This document shows positions 30,418-38,890 of a stretch of DNA of 39,711 bases, in pieces. This stretch comes from DASZHJ01 sp035581425 (GTDB lineage Bacteria > Pseudomonadota > Alphaproteobacteria > ATCC43930 > CGMCC-115725). The notes below the pieces were generated by a model. That model made no database searches, was not told the DNA's origin, and was given only the letters and a program-made list of their open reading frames with translations. The translations under genes were made by a program, and so were the position numbers. Location of the stretch: contig DATJVP010000133.1 of the NCBI GenBank assembly GCA_035581425.1, forward strand, positions 1 through 39,711, written 5' to 3'. How positions within the stretch are numbered: position 1 is the first letter of the stretch; every line of letters begins with the position of its first letter.

Positions 30418-31287
30418 ATGCGTGCGATCTTCTTGATATTGCTTTTGTGCTGCGGAATGGCTCTGAAGCCGCAGGAGGCTCGGGCGTGGAGCGACGGAGG
30501 ACACATCATTGTCGCCCTCATCGCCAATAACTATCTGGATCCGCCGGTGCGCGACAAGGTGAACGCGCTTCTCGCCTCGGACACCGACAAGCTCACGAAA
30601 CGCGACCTCGCGAGCGCGGCCACCTGGGCCGACAAGTATCGCGACAGCGACTTCAAGACGACGAAGAAGCGTTACAACCAGACCTACTGGTGGCATTTCG
30701 CCTTCACGGGCCAGCCCTGCACGGGGGAATCCACCACCGCGCGCGGCGCGCTCGCCTCGACCGGGCCTGCCAAGGACTGCATCGTCACCAAGATCAATCA
30801 ATTCGCGGACGAGCTCGCCTCGCCGGCCACGCCGCAAAAGGAACGGGTGATCGCGCTCAAATTCCTGCTCAACTTGGTGGCCGACCTGCACGAGCCGATC
30901 CGCGCCTCGGACAATCTGGGCGCCCTCACCATGCGCACGACGGCACCGGGCCTCAAGCCCGGGACCCTGTTCCGCTACTGGGAGACCGACTTCGTAACGC
31001 TCCTCGGTAGCGACCCGCGACAGACTGCGGCAGCGATCATCCCCACGATCACCACGGGCGACATTGCCGCCGACAACAAGGGCGCGCCGGTGAATTGGGC
31101 GCGACAGTCATACGAGCTCGCGCGGGACCAGGTCTACGGCAAGCTGCCGCCGCCGGGCCCGAAGGGCGTCTACGACCTCGACGCTGCCTATGTGCAGGCG
31201 GGAGTCGCGACGACCAAGTCGCAGCTCATCAAGGCTGGCATCCGGCTCGCGACGATCCTCAACAAGGTGCTCGCGACGCCGCGCTGA
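30418..31287 (+). CDS. S1/P1 nuclease family protein with altered zinc site
   Basis: Secreted homologue of the zinc-dependent S1/P1 nucleases that cut single-stranded nucleic acid at 3'-phosphates. The 289-residue precursor has a signal peptide (1-23, ending QEARA), and the mature protein starts at W24, the N-terminal zinc ligand of the family. W24, H29, D72 (TWADKYRD), H93 (WHF) and D156 are kept. Where the family has FLVH-x3-D-x5-H and TNLHxVWD, this protein has FLLNLVADLHEPIR and GTLFRYWE: N152, R162, F185 and E189 stand in for H116, H126, H149 and D153 of P1. Activity is therefore doubtful. ATG 30418 follows CGGAGGGACC. Confidence 0.85.
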   Translation: MRAIFLILLLCCGMALKPQEARAWSDGGHIIVALIANNYLDPPVRDKVNALLASDTDKLTKRDLASAATWADKYRDSDFKTTKKRYNQTYWWHFAFTGQPCTGESTTARGALASTGPAKDCIVTKINQFADELASPATPQKERVIALKFLLNLVADLHEPIRASDNLGALTMRTTAPGLKPGTLFRYWETDFVTLLGSDPRQTAAAIIPTITTGDIAADNKGAPVNWARQSYELARDQVYGKLPPPGPKGVYDLDAAYVQAGVATTKSQLIKAGIRLATILNKVLATPR

Positions 31288-31298
31288 GGGCCATGCGA

Positions 31299-31329
31299 AA
31301 CGGGCGCCGGCATGTCACCGGCGCCCGTT
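31299..31329. terminator. bidirectional terminator between nuclease-like gene and trxA
   Basis: A perfect 12-bp stem (31299-31310 with 31318-31329) around a 7-base loop lies between the two convergent genes, 12 bases after one stop and 22 after the other. On the minus strand it is followed by TCGCATGG after GTT, on the plus strand by CGGAT; the short T-tract favours trxA termination, but the stem can serve both. Confidence 0.75.
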
Positions 31330-31351
31330 CGGATCTCGCGGTCGCCTAGAC

Positions 31352-31669
31352 TCAGAGGACGGATTCGACCCACTCCACGAGCTTGCTCTTTGGGAGCGCG
31401 CCGATCTTCGTGGCGGCGACCTGGCCGTTCTTGAAGAGGATCAGCGTGGGAATGCCGTTGACGCCGTATTTCGAGGGCGTCGCGGGGTTCTCATCGATGT
31501 TGATCTTCGCGACCGTGACGCGGCCGGACATCTCCTTGGAGATGTCCTCGAGGAAGGGCGCGATCATCTTACAGGGGCCGCACCACTCTGCCCAGAAATC
31601 GACCAGCACCGGGCCGGGCGCGCGCAGCACGTCCTTCTCGAAGGTGGCATCCGTGATCTTCGTCGTCAT
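31352..31669 (-). CDS. trxA: thioredoxin
   Basis: General cytoplasmic disulfide reductase, recharged by thioredoxin reductase; donor for ribonucleotide reductase and methionine sulfoxide reductase. The 105-residue product has the classic WAEWCGPCKM active site (C30 and C33), the cis-proline in GIPTLILFKNG, and a conserved aspartate in LVDFWAEW. ATG 31669 is the family start, with GAGCGGAGCG upstream. In many alphaproteobacteria trxA lies directly between addA and folC; here it is downstream of addA but separated from folC by a 3.4-kb insert. A hairpin at 31705-31732 isolates it from addA. Confidence 0.98.
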   Translation of the reverse strand: MTTKITDATFEKDVLRAPGPVLVDFWAEWCGPCKMIAPFLEDISKEMSGRVTVAKINIDENPATPSKYGVNGIPTLILFKNGQVAATKIGALPKSKLVEWVESVL

Positions 31670-31704
31670 GGTCGCTCCGCTCTTTGCCTAACCGCTTCAA
31701 GAAC

Positions 31705-31732
31705 AAGGCCGCGACGTAGTACGCGCGGCCTT
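31705..31732 (-). terminator. terminator between addA and trxA
   Basis: On the minus strand AAGGCCGCG pairs with CGCGGCCTT (31724-31732 and 31705-31713), a perfect 9-bp stem with a 10-base loop, followed by GTTCTTG. It lies 38 bases after the addA stop and 35 before the trxA ATG, so trxA is likely transcribed mostly from its own promoter, which I could not pin down. Confidence 0.6.
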
Positions 31733-31770
31733 TCCCCGCCTCAAAGATTAGGGGTGGCGCGGAAGCGTCG

Positions 31771-34700
31771 TCAAGCCAGCCGTCTCGCAAGCGCCGCAGG
31801 GCTCATCTGCATGAGCCGCGGGCCGTCGGTCCAGAGCAGCGCCGCGCGCACTCGCCTCCCGGGATAGATCGCCTCAACCGCCGCGACATAAGCGGCAAGC
31901 TGGTCGAGATAGATCGCGGGCACCTCGTCCTCGCTTGCGGGCGCGGGGCGGAGCGTCTTGTAGTCGACGATGAGTACCTCCGCCTCTGTAACCGCGAGGC
32001 GGTCGATCTGGCCGCTGAGCGACCGTTTCCCGATGAGACCGACGACCGGCACCTCCGCAAGCGAGCCCGGAGCAAACAGCGGAGCGAATTCCGGCGTCTC
32101 GAGCACGGCAAGTGCCTCCGCCGCGATCGCCGCGCGAGACTCCGCGTCGAGCCCATGCAGCGGCCGCGCGAGGAAACGCTCCGCCGCCGCCGCCCGCTCT
32201 TCCCGTGGCACATCCGGTAGGCTTTGCAGCAGGCGATGGATGAGCGCACCGCGCCGATATCCGGCGCCGCGATCCCCGCCAAGCGGCGAGCGCACCGCGG
32301 GCTCGACGCCAGAGGGACGCGACGGTGCGAGCGGCTTCGGTGGCGTCGGCTCCGGCGGCGGAGCCACTTGCGCCCAGGCCGGGAGGGCGAGCGCGAGCTC
32401 CTCCCGCTCCGCGGTCCTGTCGACCCCGCCGAGGGCCGCGCGCTGCGGAGTCTCCAGCACGACGCCCTCGCCCGCCCAGCCCTCGACATCCGGTAGGCCC
32501 GTGAAGTCGCGCGGCGTCGCCGCTGCGGCCTCGATGCGGCCGAGCCCACGCCGCACGAGCTCGTACCAGCAATCGCCCGGCATCGCCTTGCGCGGCTCGA
32601 TCCCACAGACGTAGAGCCGGTCGGCTGCGCGCGTCAGCGCGACATAGAGCAAGCGGCGATGCTCCCGCTCGCGCCGGAGATCAGCATCGGAGCGTGCCGC
32701 GAGAGCGAGCGGCGGCGAAAGTTTCCCCGGAAGGAGCCAGAGCGGAAGCCCGTCCTCGAGCCATTGGAGCGGCTCCTGGTGCGGGGGCACCGCCGTCGTG
32801 TCCGGCAGGAAGACGATCGGCGCCTCGAGCCCCTTGGCCCCGTGCACGGTGAGAACGCGCACCTCGCGCGCGCCTTGGTCGAGATCGCGCTTCACCTCGG
32901 TCTCCGCCGCGGTGAGCCAATGCAGGAACCCCTGCAGCGACGGCGGATGCTCCTCCTCGAATTGCAGCGCCGCCGCCAGGAACTCGTCGAGCGGGTCTGC
33001 TGCCTCAGGCCCGAGCCGGGCCAGGATGCGGCGCCGTCCGCCCATCGGCCCCAGCACCTCCGTGAAGAGCTCGTAGGGCGGCGTGAAGTCGGCCCGCCGC
33101 AGCAGCTCCACGAGACGATCGCGGGCGCGGCGGAATTGCGCGTCCTCCTCGGCGCGGCGCTGGAGCACGGTCCAGAGCGTGGTCTTGCCGCGGCCATGGG
33201 CGAGCGCGAACAGGCGCGCCTCGTCGAACCCGAAGAGTGGTCCTTTGAGGACCGTCGCAAGCGTGAGATTGTCCTGCGGCAGCAGTAAGAAGTTGCCGAG
33301 CGCGATCATGTCCTCGACCGCAAGCTGTTCGGTGAGCTGCATACGGTCGACGCCTGCGACCGGCACGCCTCGCTCCTTGAGCGCACGCACGAGCGCGGTG
33401 ACGAGGCCGGTGCGTCGCCGCACCAGCACCATGATGTCGCCGGCCTCGATCCGCCGGCCGCGTGCGGGAAGCACCTCGCGCCGGTCGAGCCAGCCCCTGA
33501 TGGTGGCGGCGATGACCCCGGCGAGCTGCGTCTCCGGCTCGCTCGCGGCGCGCGGCGCGAGCGGTAATGTCCAGATTTCGGACTCTTCCTGCTGAGGCCG
33601 CGGTACCAGCGGCCAGAGCTCGACCCTGCCGGCATGACCCCTGCGGTGAGGCACGTGTCGGATCGCGGCGCCGTCGAGCGCGACCCCGTCTGCGGCTGCG
33701 CCATCGGCGAAGACCGCGTCCACTACCTCCAGCACCGCATCCGTCGAGCGGAACGACGTCTCGAGCGCGACCGTGCGCCAGCCCATTCCCGCTTCCGCCG
33801 CGCGCGCGGCGAAGTGATCGCGCATGCGCAGGAATTCCTCGGGATCGGCACCTTGGAAGCTGAAGATCGACTGCTTGACGTCCCCCACCGCGAAGACGGT
33901 GCGGGCGATCTCGCGCGTGCCGGTGCCCGCGAAGAACTCCTGCGTGAGCGCCTGCACCACGCGCCATTGGTCCGGGTTCGTGTCCTGCGCCTCGTCGATC
34001 AGGAGATGATCGAGTCCCCCGTCGAGCTTGAAGAGGATCCAAGGCGAAACGTCCGGCTGCTCTAGCAGATCGATGCTGCGCTGAATCAGGTCTTCGTAGT
34101 CGAGGACCGCACGAGCTTCCTTGAGCCGCGCATAGGCGCCGAGGATCGCGCCCGCGAGATGCAGCACCGCCGAGGTCGCCTCGAGATGCGCCGCCGCGAC
34201 CCGGCGCTGGCGCACGACATCGAGTCGCTTGCGCTCCTTCTCCAGGGCCTCGACGAGATCGGGATGGGCATTCGCGACCGTCTTGCTTGCGATGCGCGCC
34301 CGCGGCTCCGCCTTCCCCGTGAAGTAGACGAGGAGATAATCGCCAAAACGCTCTGCGCGGCGCTCGGGCTCGGCGAGCCAATCCGCGAGGCGCTGGCCGC
34401 TCTCTTTGTCGCCCTTGGCTTTGCCGCGGAGCAGAGCTTCGGCGGCGCGCCGGAGCGCGGCACCGTCGAAGGCCGCCTCCTCGCAGGCCTCCGCGATCAC
34501 CCGCGCCTCGGTCATGCCAGCGGGAATGCCGAGCCGGGCAGCGAGCCGGGCGGGCGCGCCGGCGAGACCACCTTCGGCCGCTTCGAGCGCCGCAAAGCGG
34601 CCACGCATGCGTGCGATCTTGTGCAGGAGTTCACCGAAGCCAGTCTCGCCGAGGCGTCGCGCGAGCATGCCGACGGCGTCGGCGAGGAGCCGGTCGCCGC

Positions 34701-35205
34701 CCTCGCGCGCGTGCACCAGCACCTCCTCGCGCGCACTCAGCATGAGCTCATTGGCGGCGCGCTCTTCCATCGGCTCGAAATGCGGCGGCACGCCAGCCTC
34801 GACCGGGAAGCGCCGCAGCAGCGACTGGCAGAAGGCGTGGATGGTCGCGATGCGCAAGCCGCCGGGGGCGTCGAGCACGGTAGCGAAGAGGCGGCGTGCG
34901 CGGGCGAGGTCGGCTGCCTTCGGTGACCTACCGAGGAGGCTGTCCAGGTCGGTCGTGAGCCTCGCATCGTCGAGCACCGCCCAGCCCGCGAGCCGGCTGT
35001 GAATCCGGTTCGCCATCTCTGCGGCTGCCGCGCGCGTGAAAGTCAGGCACAGGAGCCGCGTCGGCGGGCTCCCTGTCAGCAGCAGCGTCAGCACGCGGTC
35101 CGTCAAGACTTTGGTCTTGCCCGCGCCGGCGGATGCCGCGACCCAGACGGAGGCGGCGGGGTCGGCAGCATCGCGCTGCTGCTGATCCAGCATGCGCGCG
35201 CTCAT
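31771..35205 (-). CDS. addA: double-strand break repair helicase AddA
   Basis: UvrD/Rep-type helicase and nuclease subunit of AddAB, which resects DNA double-strand ends and loads RecA. The 1144-residue product has Walker A AASAGAGKTK (23-32), LTFTRAAAAEMANRI, the Walker B helicase motif LLIDEAQDTNPDQW, VFAVGDVKQSIFSFQGADP, LTVHGAKGLEAPIVFLPDT and LYVALTRAADRLYV. The C-terminal nuclease domain has GALIHRLLQSLP and LIVDYKTLRP. ATG 35205 overlaps the addB stop (ATGA) and gives the family N-terminus. Cotranscribed with addB and the two sugar-nucleotide genes upstream. Confidence 0.97.
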   Translation of the reverse strand: MSARMLDQQQRDAADPAASVWVAASAGAGKTKVLTDRVLTLLLTGSPPTRLLCLTFTRAAAAEMANRIHSRLAGWAVLDDARLTTDLDSLLGRSPKAADLARARRLFATVLDAPGGLRIATIHAFCQSLLRRFPVEAGVPPHFEPMEERAANELMLSAREEVLVHAREGGDRLLADAVGMLARRLGETGFGELLHKIARMRGRFAALEAAEGGLAGAPARLAARLGIPAGMTEARVIAEACEEAAFDGAALRRAAEALLRGKAKGDKESGQRLADWLAEPERRAERFGDYLLVYFTGKAEPRARIASKTVANAHPDLVEALEKERKRLDVVRQRRVAAAHLEATSAVLHLAGAILGAYARLKEARAVLDYEDLIQRSIDLLEQPDVSPWILFKLDGGLDHLLIDEAQDTNPDQWRVVQALTQEFFAGTGTREIARTVFAVGDVKQSIFSFQGADPEEFLRMRDHFAARAAEAGMGWRTVALETSFRSTDAVLEVVDAVFADGAAADGVALDGAAIRHVPHRRGHAGRVELWPLVPRPQQEESEIWTLPLAPRAASEPETQLAGVIAATIRGWLDRREVLPARGRRIEAGDIMVLVRRRTGLVTALVRALKERGVPVAGVDRMQLTEQLAVEDMIALGNFLLLPQDNLTLATVLKGPLFGFDEARLFALAHGRGKTTLWTVLQRRAEEDAQFRRARDRLVELLRRADFTPPYELFTEVLGPMGGRRRILARLGPEAADPLDEFLAAALQFEEEHPPSLQGFLHWLTAAETEVKRDLDQGAREVRVLTVHGAKGLEAPIVFLPDTTAVPPHQEPLQWLEDGLPLWLLPGKLSPPLALAARSDADLRREREHRRLLYVALTRAADRLYVCGIEPRKAMPGDCWYELVRRGLGRIEAAAATPRDFTGLPDVEGWAGEGVVLETPQRAALGGVDRTAEREELALALPAWAQVAPPPEPTPPKPLAPSRPSGVEPAVRSPLGGDRGAGYRRGALIHRLLQSLPDVPREERAAAAERFLARPLHGLDAESRAAIAAEALAVLETPEFAPLFAPGSLAEVPVVGLIGKRSLSGQIDRLAVTEAEVLIVDYKTLRPAPASEDEVPAIYLDQLAAYVAAVEAIYPGRRVRAALLWTDGPRLMQMSPAALARRLA

Positions 35206-38174
35206 GTGCCGTCTCCAACACTCGCGCGCCATTCCTTGACCCGCTCGAGATGAGTGTAGTCGGAATAGCGCGGCGCCCTCTCGGGATCGGGGACCGCGAG
35301 ATAGGGCGTCGAGGGGTCGTCGAAGTGCAGGACGAGATCGCGCAGTCCCGCGAGCGCGCGCGCGATGAGGTCGGCGACGTCTTCGCCCGTGGCGACCGTC
35401 TTGACCTCGCCCGCGGTGGTGAGGCCGCTCAGGCGCCAATATTCGAGCGCAGCGACGAGCCCCTGCGGCACGCCGGTAAAGCCCCCGGCCTCCGCGATCG
35501 CGGCCTCCAGAGAGAGCTGCGGGTTGAGCCCGCTCTCGACAGCGCCAGATTTCGGAACAGCGCCGGTCTTGTAGTCCACGATGACGAGCTCGCCGCCGCG
35601 GCGCTCGATGCGGTCGGCGTTCGCCTTAAGCGTGAAGGGGCCGCGCGGCGCGCTCACTTGCAGCGTCCCCGTGACCTCGGTTGCGATGCCCGTGAGATCC
35701 GCACGACGTCGTTGTTCCTCCGCGAGGAACCAGCGTGCGATGCGCTCGAAGCGCGGCCACCAGAAGGCCCAAATTCCCGGCCGCGTCAGCAGTGCCCCAA
35801 GCTTCTCACGGCCGAGCGATAGAAGCCGTGCCTCGGCATCCGGCGGCAGCGCTCCCGGAAACTGTGTCACGAAGGCATCGAGGGCCTCGTGGATGAAGGT
35901 CCCGCGCTCGCGCGCCTTAGGCTCGGCGTCGATCGGCTCAAGCGCCCGGAGACCGAGGACGTGCCGCGCATAGATCGCGTAGGGATCGCGCATCCAGGTC
36001 TCGATCGAGGTGACCGAGAGCGAGCGCGGCCGGGCCTCGACCGGCGGACGCGGCTCCGGCCTGCCGAAGCGCAAGCGCTCCTCGCGCGGCGGCTGGTCGA
36101 GCGCGGCTTGCCAGGAGAGCACGTCCCGTTCCGTCGTTAGGGCGTCGGGGCGGCCTGCAGCGCGCAGCACGGCGTCGAGCCGCAGCAGCCAGCGCGACGG
36201 CAAAGTCGGCGCGCCGCGCTCGCGCTCGGCACGCGTCAGGACGACCTCGGGGGCGCCCAACGCCAGGGCGAAATCAAGCGCGGCCTCGCCGATTCGTCGC
36301 TCCGGCGGCGCGATCCCGAAGCCGCGCCGCATCGGGCGCGACATCCAGGGATCCTCGGCGGGATCGCCGGGCCAAACACCCTCGTTCAAGCCGCCGAGTA
36401 TCATGAGGTCGGCACGCTGCAGCCGTGCCTCGAGCAAGCCCCAGATGAAAAGGCGGGGATGCCGGCCCCAGCGGGGCCGCACCACTGCCCCCGAAACGAG
36501 GCTCTCGAAGAGCGCGGGATAGTCGACGCCGCGAAGGAGCGGGAATTCGTCGCTGCTCGCGAGCAGTTCCGCCATGAGCGCGCTTGCGGCCTCTCCGGCC
36601 TCCTCGCGCCAGAGCCGCCGGTCGCCCGGTTCCTCTGCGCTCGACGCCAACGCCTCCGCCGCGGACACGTGCGCCGCGACGAGGGCGCGAAGCCCGATCT
36701 CCGGCGCCGCCATCGCCTCGACCAGCGGCGCAAGCCGAACGCGCAGGCGCCCGAGGAAGGCGCGTTCCTCCGCCGCCTTGCCTTCGAGCGCGGCTTCGAT
36801 GCCGTCGAGACCCGGCGCCGGGCGCACGCCACGGAGCACGGCTTCCTCGAGCGCCCGCGCGCCCGCGCGGAATTCCTCCGGTGCGAGGCCGCCCGCCGCG
36901 AGCGGATGCTTGAGAACGGCCAGCAGCGGCACCGGAGCCGCGCCGCGATCCACGAGGTCGAGCAACAGACGCAAGAACATCCCCGGCGGCGTCTTGTTCA
37001 AGGGCACGCCCGCGGAGTCGTCGATATCGATCCCCCAGCGCTTGAGCTCCGCAGCTACGCGGCGGGCGAGGCCGCGGTCGGGCGTCACCAGCGCTGCTGT
37101 GCCGAGATCGGGATTCTCGGCCTTTTGGCGCAGCAATAGCGCGATCGTCTGCGCCTCCTCCTGCGGTCCCGCGCAGTCGAGACGACGCAGGCCGCGAAGC
37201 GTGTCGGACGCGACCGTCGTGTCGCGCCAGCGTTCCGTGCATGTCGCCGGCAACAGAGCGGTCATGACGAGCGCCGTGCGCGCGGGCGATCCCGCCGCCA
37301 TCTCTGGAATTTCCCAAAGCCCGACCGACGCAGGCGCAATCTCCAGACGTTGCAGGAAACTCGCCATGAGGTGCTGGGGATGGGTGGCGTCAACGAGGAT
37401 CGCTTGCCAATCCTCCTCGGAGACCGCGCGATCTAATCCCGGCAGCACCACGACACCCTGCGGCAGCCGTGCCACGGTCTCCATCAGGGCTGCCACGGAG
37501 GGGATGCCGCCGGTGATCCCTGCGGCAATGACGGGATTGGCGGGCGGCGAAGCACACCAGGCCTCGGTCTGCGCAGCGAGGGCGCGATTGCGGCGCTCGG
37601 CGGGATCGAGCGCGCCACGCTCCTCGAGCATCCGCGGCCAATGATCCGTGACGATCCTCAGGAACTCCAACACCCGCTGCCAGTGCCTCGCAAGCTCATC
37701 CGGCACCAGCTCCGCGAGTCTCTCGAAGCCTGCACCCTCGGTCTGCGCCTCGTCGAGGAAACGGGCGAGCGCGCGCGCGAGCAGCGCCGCCTGGCCCGGA
37801 CGCAGCTCGCGGTTCCAGGCCATCACGAGGCGCGTCAGCAGCAGGCGACGCCGCGGCTCCGGGATCGCCGGCGGCAGATCGGGCCTTTCGACGCCAGCCT
37901 CGCTCGGAAGGAAGGCCAGCTCCTCGTCGTCGACATCGCCGACCGGAACGAGACGCGGCAGGAGCAGCGGCTTGTTGCCGCACTGGCGCAGGAACGCCTC
38001 GGCGAGCGCGCGGCCCGCGCGCCGCGTCGGCAGCAGCACGGTCATGCGCGAGAGCGCGAGCGGGTCCTCGCGGACGTCGACGAGGAGCCGCGCCGCGAGC
38101 GTATCGAGGAAGGGCAGATGCGTGGGTATCGTCGCGACGGCGGCGCGTTTGCCCGCTCCCTCCATGGCGCTCAC
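35202..38174 (-). CDS. addB: double-strand break repair protein AddB
   Basis: Partner subunit of AddA, with an inactivated helicase-like half and a C-terminal nuclease domain. The 990-residue product has the N-terminal VLLPTRRAGRALAEAFLRQ, the middle IWGLLEARLQRADLMILGGL with NEGVWPGDPAEDPWMSR, and the nuclease motif LVIVDYKTGAVPKSG near the C-terminus after GTFIHEALDAFV. The cysteine positions that hold an iron-sulfur cluster in Firmicute AddB are not seen: SVTSIETWMRDPYAIYARH has Arg there, as expected for the alphaproteobacterial form. GTG 38174 overlaps the previous gene's stop (GTGA); ATG 38165 is an alternative. Confidence 0.95.
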   Translation of the reverse strand: MSAMEGAGKRAAVATIPTHLPFLDTLAARLLVDVREDPLALSRMTVLLPTRRAGRALAEAFLRQCGNKPLLLPRLVPVGDVDDEELAFLPSEAGVERPDLPPAIPEPRRRLLLTRLVMAWNRELRPGQAALLARALARFLDEAQTEGAGFERLAELVPDELARHWQRVLEFLRIVTDHWPRMLEERGALDPAERRNRALAAQTEAWCASPPANPVIAAGITGGIPSVAALMETVARLPQGVVVLPGLDRAVSEEDWQAILVDATHPQHLMASFLQRLEIAPASVGLWEIPEMAAGSPARTALVMTALLPATCTERWRDTTVASDTLRGLRRLDCAGPQEEAQTIALLLRQKAENPDLGTAALVTPDRGLARRVAAELKRWGIDIDDSAGVPLNKTPPGMFLRLLLDLVDRGAAPVPLLAVLKHPLAAGGLAPEEFRAGARALEEAVLRGVRPAPGLDGIEAALEGKAAEERAFLGRLRVRLAPLVEAMAAPEIGLRALVAAHVSAAEALASSAEEPGDRRLWREEAGEAASALMAELLASSDEFPLLRGVDYPALFESLVSGAVVRPRWGRHPRLFIWGLLEARLQRADLMILGGLNEGVWPGDPAEDPWMSRPMRRGFGIAPPERRIGEAALDFALALGAPEVVLTRAERERGAPTLPSRWLLRLDAVLRAAGRPDALTTERDVLSWQAALDQPPREERLRFGRPEPRPPVEARPRSLSVTSIETWMRDPYAIYARHVLGLRALEPIDAEPKARERGTFIHEALDAFVTQFPGALPPDAEARLLSLGREKLGALLTRPGIWAFWWPRFERIARWFLAEEQRRRADLTGIATEVTGTLQVSAPRGPFTLKANADRIERRGGELVIVDYKTGAVPKSGAVESGLNPQLSLEAAIAEAGGFTGVPQGLVAALEYWRLSGLTTAGEVKTVATGEDVADLIARALAGLRDLVLHFDDPSTPYLAVPDPERAPRYSDYTHLERVKEWRASVGDGT

Positions 38175-38890
38175 GTCGAGGGATACCGCTCGGCGAGCCG
38201 GGCCTCGGTCGCGGCGAGCCCCGCGGGGGTGCCCACGTCGAACCAGGCGCTGTCATGGACGAGGCAGAGGATGCGGCCTCGCGCGATCGCCTTGTCCCAG
38301 AGGCGATTCATCGAGAATGCGCCGGGCGCTTCGCCCTCGAAGAGCCGCTGGCTCAGGAGCTGTACGCCCGCGAAGAGATAGGGCACGACCTCGCGCTCCC
38401 GCCGCCGCCGCGGCACTCCCCAGGGATCGAGGAAGAAATCGCCGAGCCCGTCATATCCCACCGCCCAGACTGTCTCGTGCATGAGCAAAAGCGCATCGTG
38501 CCGCTCGGGATCGAAGGCGCGCGCAAGGCGCGTCAGCACTGGCACCGGACCATCGACCCAGACGGCATCGCTGTTGATGACGTAGAAGGCCTCTCCCAGG
38601 AGCGGAAGCGCCTGCTGGACGCCGCCGCCGGTGTCGAGGAGGCTTTCCTCGCGCGAGATCGCGATCTTCGGCCGCTCGCGCCCGGCCAAGTGGCGCTCGA
38701 CCATCTCGGCCTTGTAGTACGCGTTCACCACGGCCGTCAGAACACCGGCGGCCTCGAGGTGATCGAGCGCGCGATCGAGGAGCGTGCGACCGCGAATTGG
38801 GACCAACGGCTTCGGCACGGTCTCCGTGATCGGACGGAGGCGCCGCCCGAGTCCCGCCGCCAATACCATGCCGGACTCGACGGCGATCAC
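38171..38890 (-). CDS. MurU-like sugar-phosphate nucleotidyltransferase
   Basis: Transfers a nucleotide to a sugar 1-phosphate. The 239-residue GT-A fold protein has AAGLGRRLRPITETVPKPLVPI split around residues 10-31, ISREESLLDTGGGVQQALP, the metal-binding aspartate in YVINSDAVWVDG, and the C-terminal WFDVGTPAGLAAT. Together with the kinase before it, the pair resembles Pseudomonas MurU and AmgK, which convert recycled MurNAc to UDP-MurNAc; in alphaproteobacteria the pair is often next to addB. GTG 38890 overlaps the upstream stop (GTGA) and is the only suitable start. The exact nucleotide and sugar are inferred. Confidence 0.88.
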   Translation of the reverse strand: MIAVESGMVLAAGLGRRLRPITETVPKPLVPIRGRTLLDRALDHLEAAGVLTAVVNAYYKAEMVERHLAGRERPKIAISREESLLDTGGGVQQALPLLGEAFYVINSDAVWVDGPVPVLTRLARAFDPERHDALLLMHETVWAVGYDGLGDFFLDPWGVPRRRREREVVPYLFAGVQLLSQRLFEGEAPGAFSMNRLWDKAIARGRILCLVHDSAWFDVGTPAGLAATEARLAERYPST

